From: an uncultured Drancourtella sp.
GTDB lineage: Bacteria; Bacillota; Clostridia; Lachnospirales; Lachnospiraceae
Assembly (NCBI GenBank): GCA_937880845.1
Contig: CALFLL010000055.1
Span: 1 to 64,000 of the forward strand
DNA length: 64,000 nucleotides
Direction: 5' to 3'
A program made the position numbers and the translations under genes. This document shows positions 62,628-64,000 of the stretch, piece by piece (position 1 is the stretch's first letter; every line of letters begins with the position of its first letter). The notes below the pieces were generated by a model, which was not told the origin of the DNA, did no database searches, and worked only from the letters and a program-made list of their open reading frames with translations.

Positions 62628-63515
62628 TTATTTTTCCAGATACTTCAGAAGATTTTCGTACTGCTCTTTCATTTGTACATACCCGTGTTCATAAAAAGAA
62701 AGCAGCCTGTCATAGTTTTTTTCCAACCGAGAGATTGTTTTAATCTTTGGACGTAACACAAAAACCTTTCCTTCCTGCTCCAACTGTTCAATCTGTTTCA
62801 TCTGATGATTATAAACATATGGCCTTTTTAAAATTGTCTGTACCAAATTCGGATATTTTTTATAAGCTGAACGATAAATCTTTTCTTCACCCCGTGATAT
62901 TTTTTTCTTTCTATATCCTTTGTTTCTTGTCAGGATAAGAATGATTTTATTTCTTCCGCTTTTCAACGCATACTGCACGGGAACCGAATCCGCAAGTCCT
63001 CCGTCCAGATACGGAATTCCGTCTATACGCACAATCGGGGATGCAAGCGGCATACTGCTGGACGCACGTCCAATTTTCATGAGGCGATCTTTATTTTCAT
63101 TTTCTTCCATATATTCTGCTCTTCCTGTTTCACAGTTTGTTGTCACCATCTGACAGCGAATATCGGAATGAAAATACGTATCATAATCAAAAGGGATCAG
63201 TTCGTTTGGATATCTGTCAAAAATCATATCCATATCCATCAAACTCTTTTCTTTGAACATTCTTCTGATACCCAAATAATAATCGTATTCTTTTTCCTTG
63301 TGAATCATACACTTTTTTGTTCTGCCAATCTGTTCCGATACATACCCAAGTGCGTTACATGCTCCTGCCGAAACTCCAATCACATCGGTTGTATAAAAAT
63401 TCTGTTCCATTAAAAAATCCAATGCTCCGGATGTAAAAACTCCTCTTGTGGCACCACCTTCCAACACAAGTGCTGCCGGAATCAGTCGTCGTTTTTCTGT
63501 CTTTTTTTCTTCCAT
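62628..63515 (-). CDS. Patatin-like phospholipase (RssA type)
   Basis: 295 residues. The oxyanion glycines are in LEGGATRGVFTSGAL, the nucleophile is in GVSAGACNA (G-x-S-x-G), and the Asp of the dyad is in YLDGGLADSVPV. It is a Ser-Asp hydrolase, probably acting on lipids or esters in the cytoplasm. AGGAGG precedes the start. Confidence 0.93.
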   Translation of the reverse strand: MEEKKTEKRRLIPAALVLEGGATRGVFTSGALDFLMEQNFYTTDVIGVSAGACNALGYVSEQIGRTKKCMIHKEKEYDYYLGIRRMFKEKSLMDMDMIFDRYPNELIPFDYDTYFHSDIRCQMVTTNCETGRAEYMEENENKDRLMKIGRASSSMPLASPIVRIDGIPYLDGGLADSVPVQYALKSGRNKIILILTRNKGYRKKKISRGEEKIYRSAYKKYPNLVQTILKRPYVYNHQMKQIEQLEQEGKVFVLRPKIKTISRLEKNYDRLLSFYEHGYVQMKEQYENLLKYLEK

Positions 63516-63578
63516 ATGCTGTATTCCTCCTGTTTTTATATTATACCCGAATTTTCAGAAAGACAATGTTTTTTTATT

Positions 63579-63607
63579 TTGACAATGTAAAAAAGAGAAC
63601 GTATAAT
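63579..63607 (+). promoter_or_regulatory. Promoter of the YoaK-type gene
   Basis: TTGACA (63579-63584) and TATAAT (63602-63607) with a 17-base spacer. The -10 region is duplicated: CGTATAATTAA occurs at 63600-63610 and again at 63612-63622, giving a possible second -10. Confidence 0.88.
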
Positions 63608-63643
63608 TAACCGTATAATTAAATTTTCAGGAAAGGCAAAAGG

Positions 63644-64000
63644 ATGATTATGATGCAACGTTCTGTTCAAATGTCCGAATCAATCCGCCTTGGTATACTG
63701 CTCGCCTTGTCCGGCGGTTTTATGGATGCATATTCTTATATTGAAAGAGGCCATGTCTTTGCCAATGCTCAGACAGGAAATATTCTTTTATTTGGTGTTC
63801 ACCTGTCAGAGGGAAATCTACCTTTGGCCGTTCACTATTTTATTTCTGTTTTTGCTTTTGCTTTTGGAATTGCGTTAGCAGAAATGGTACATTTAAAAAA
63901 GGTTCCCCTGCTCCACTGGCGGCAGATTTCCGTGCTTTTGGAAGCTGTTATTTTACTAGGTGTTTCCTTTTTCCCACAAAATTTTAATCTTCCGGCAAAT
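63644..64000 (+). CDS. YoaK-type (DUF1275) membrane protein, cut by the window end
   Basis: The first 119 residues are visible, ending at the window edge without a stop. The N-terminus LALSGGFMDAYSYIERGHVFANAQTGN is the DUF1275 signature, with several hydrophobic helices following. The start at 63644 follows GGAAAGG. The function of the family is unknown. The rest lies outside the window. Confidence 0.88.
   Translation, partial: MIMMQRSVQMSESIRLGILLALSGGFMDAYSYIERGHVFANAQTGNILLFGVHLSEGNLPLAVHYFISVFAFAFGIALAEMVHLKKVPLLHWRQISVLLEAVILLGVSFFPQNFNLPAN

Noticed and set aside
1..64000. tRNA, rRNA, CRISPR arrays, insertion sequences, integrases or phage genes
   Set aside because: I looked for acceptor-stem/T-loop patterns, regular spaced repeats and transposase or integrase motifs and found none.

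Overview
The window reads as a piece of chromosome from a low-GC, Gram-positive, spore-forming gut anaerobe, most likely a Lachnospiraceae member (Clostridia). This is inferred from the housekeeping order ylxM-ffh-rpsP-khpA-rimM-trmD-rplS-lepB-rbgA, a YlbJ-type sporulation membrane protein, RecU, HisZ, a 7-alpha-hydroxysteroid-dehydrogenase-like enzyme, an arabinoside-utilisation cluster and a carboxyspermidine-type polyamine operon. No rRNA, tRNA, CRISPR array, insertion sequence or prophage was seen.

Layout. 1-3374 (minus): a frameshifted FtsX-type permease, a degenerate 2-hydroxyacid-dehydrogenase-like protein and an Eis-type acetyltransferase. 3466-4325 (plus): a bile-acid 7-alpha-HSDH-like reductase with its own promoter. 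4514-11372 (minus): a six-gene polyamine operon (speA-type decarboxylase, speE, speB, an ACT-less aspartokinase, a carboxynorspermidine-dehydrogenase-like protein, nspC). It starts from a near-consensus promoter and a roughly 390-nt structured leader that ends in an intrinsic terminator just before the first gene. 11380-28709: mostly minus-strand housekeeping and RNA-modification genes, including coaD, hisZ with a HisF-like/HisE fusion, recU, three rRNA or pseudouridine modification enzymes, ygiQ, pepD and rsmD, plus plus-strand ylbJ. 28861-29406: yfcE.

29416-43461 (minus): a sugar region. araR-araD-araA-araB feeds L-arabinose into the pentose phosphate pathway. A second unit has its own promoter and two LacI-type operators. 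It encodes a binding-protein-dependent importer without an ATPase, a GH127 beta-L-arabinofuranosidase, a LacI regulator and a GH31 glycosidase. Together they suggest import and intracellular cleavage of arabinose- and xylose- or glucose-containing oligosaccharides.

43500-53820 (minus): mscS, pgeF, yraN, rnhB, two signal-peptidase-like genes around rbgA, the ribosome/SRP operon and a subtilisin-like protease preceded by a small unlisted ORF. 53877-57812: a Cys/Gly-rich small protein with an internal duplication, two G3E (COG0523) GTPases, small hypothetical genes and a thioesterase. 57904-64000: a TruA-like enzyme with Glu at the catalytic position, a YjeM-type permease, an M18 aminopeptidase, an XRE regulator, a patatin-like hydrolase and the start of a YoaK-type membrane protein.

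The best candidate for something undescribed is the speA leader RNA, together with the unusual gene content of its operon. Other strong leads are the HisF-like/HisE fusion, the serine-less signal peptidase homologue, the Asp-to-Glu TruA and the duplicated Cys/Gly-rich peptide.
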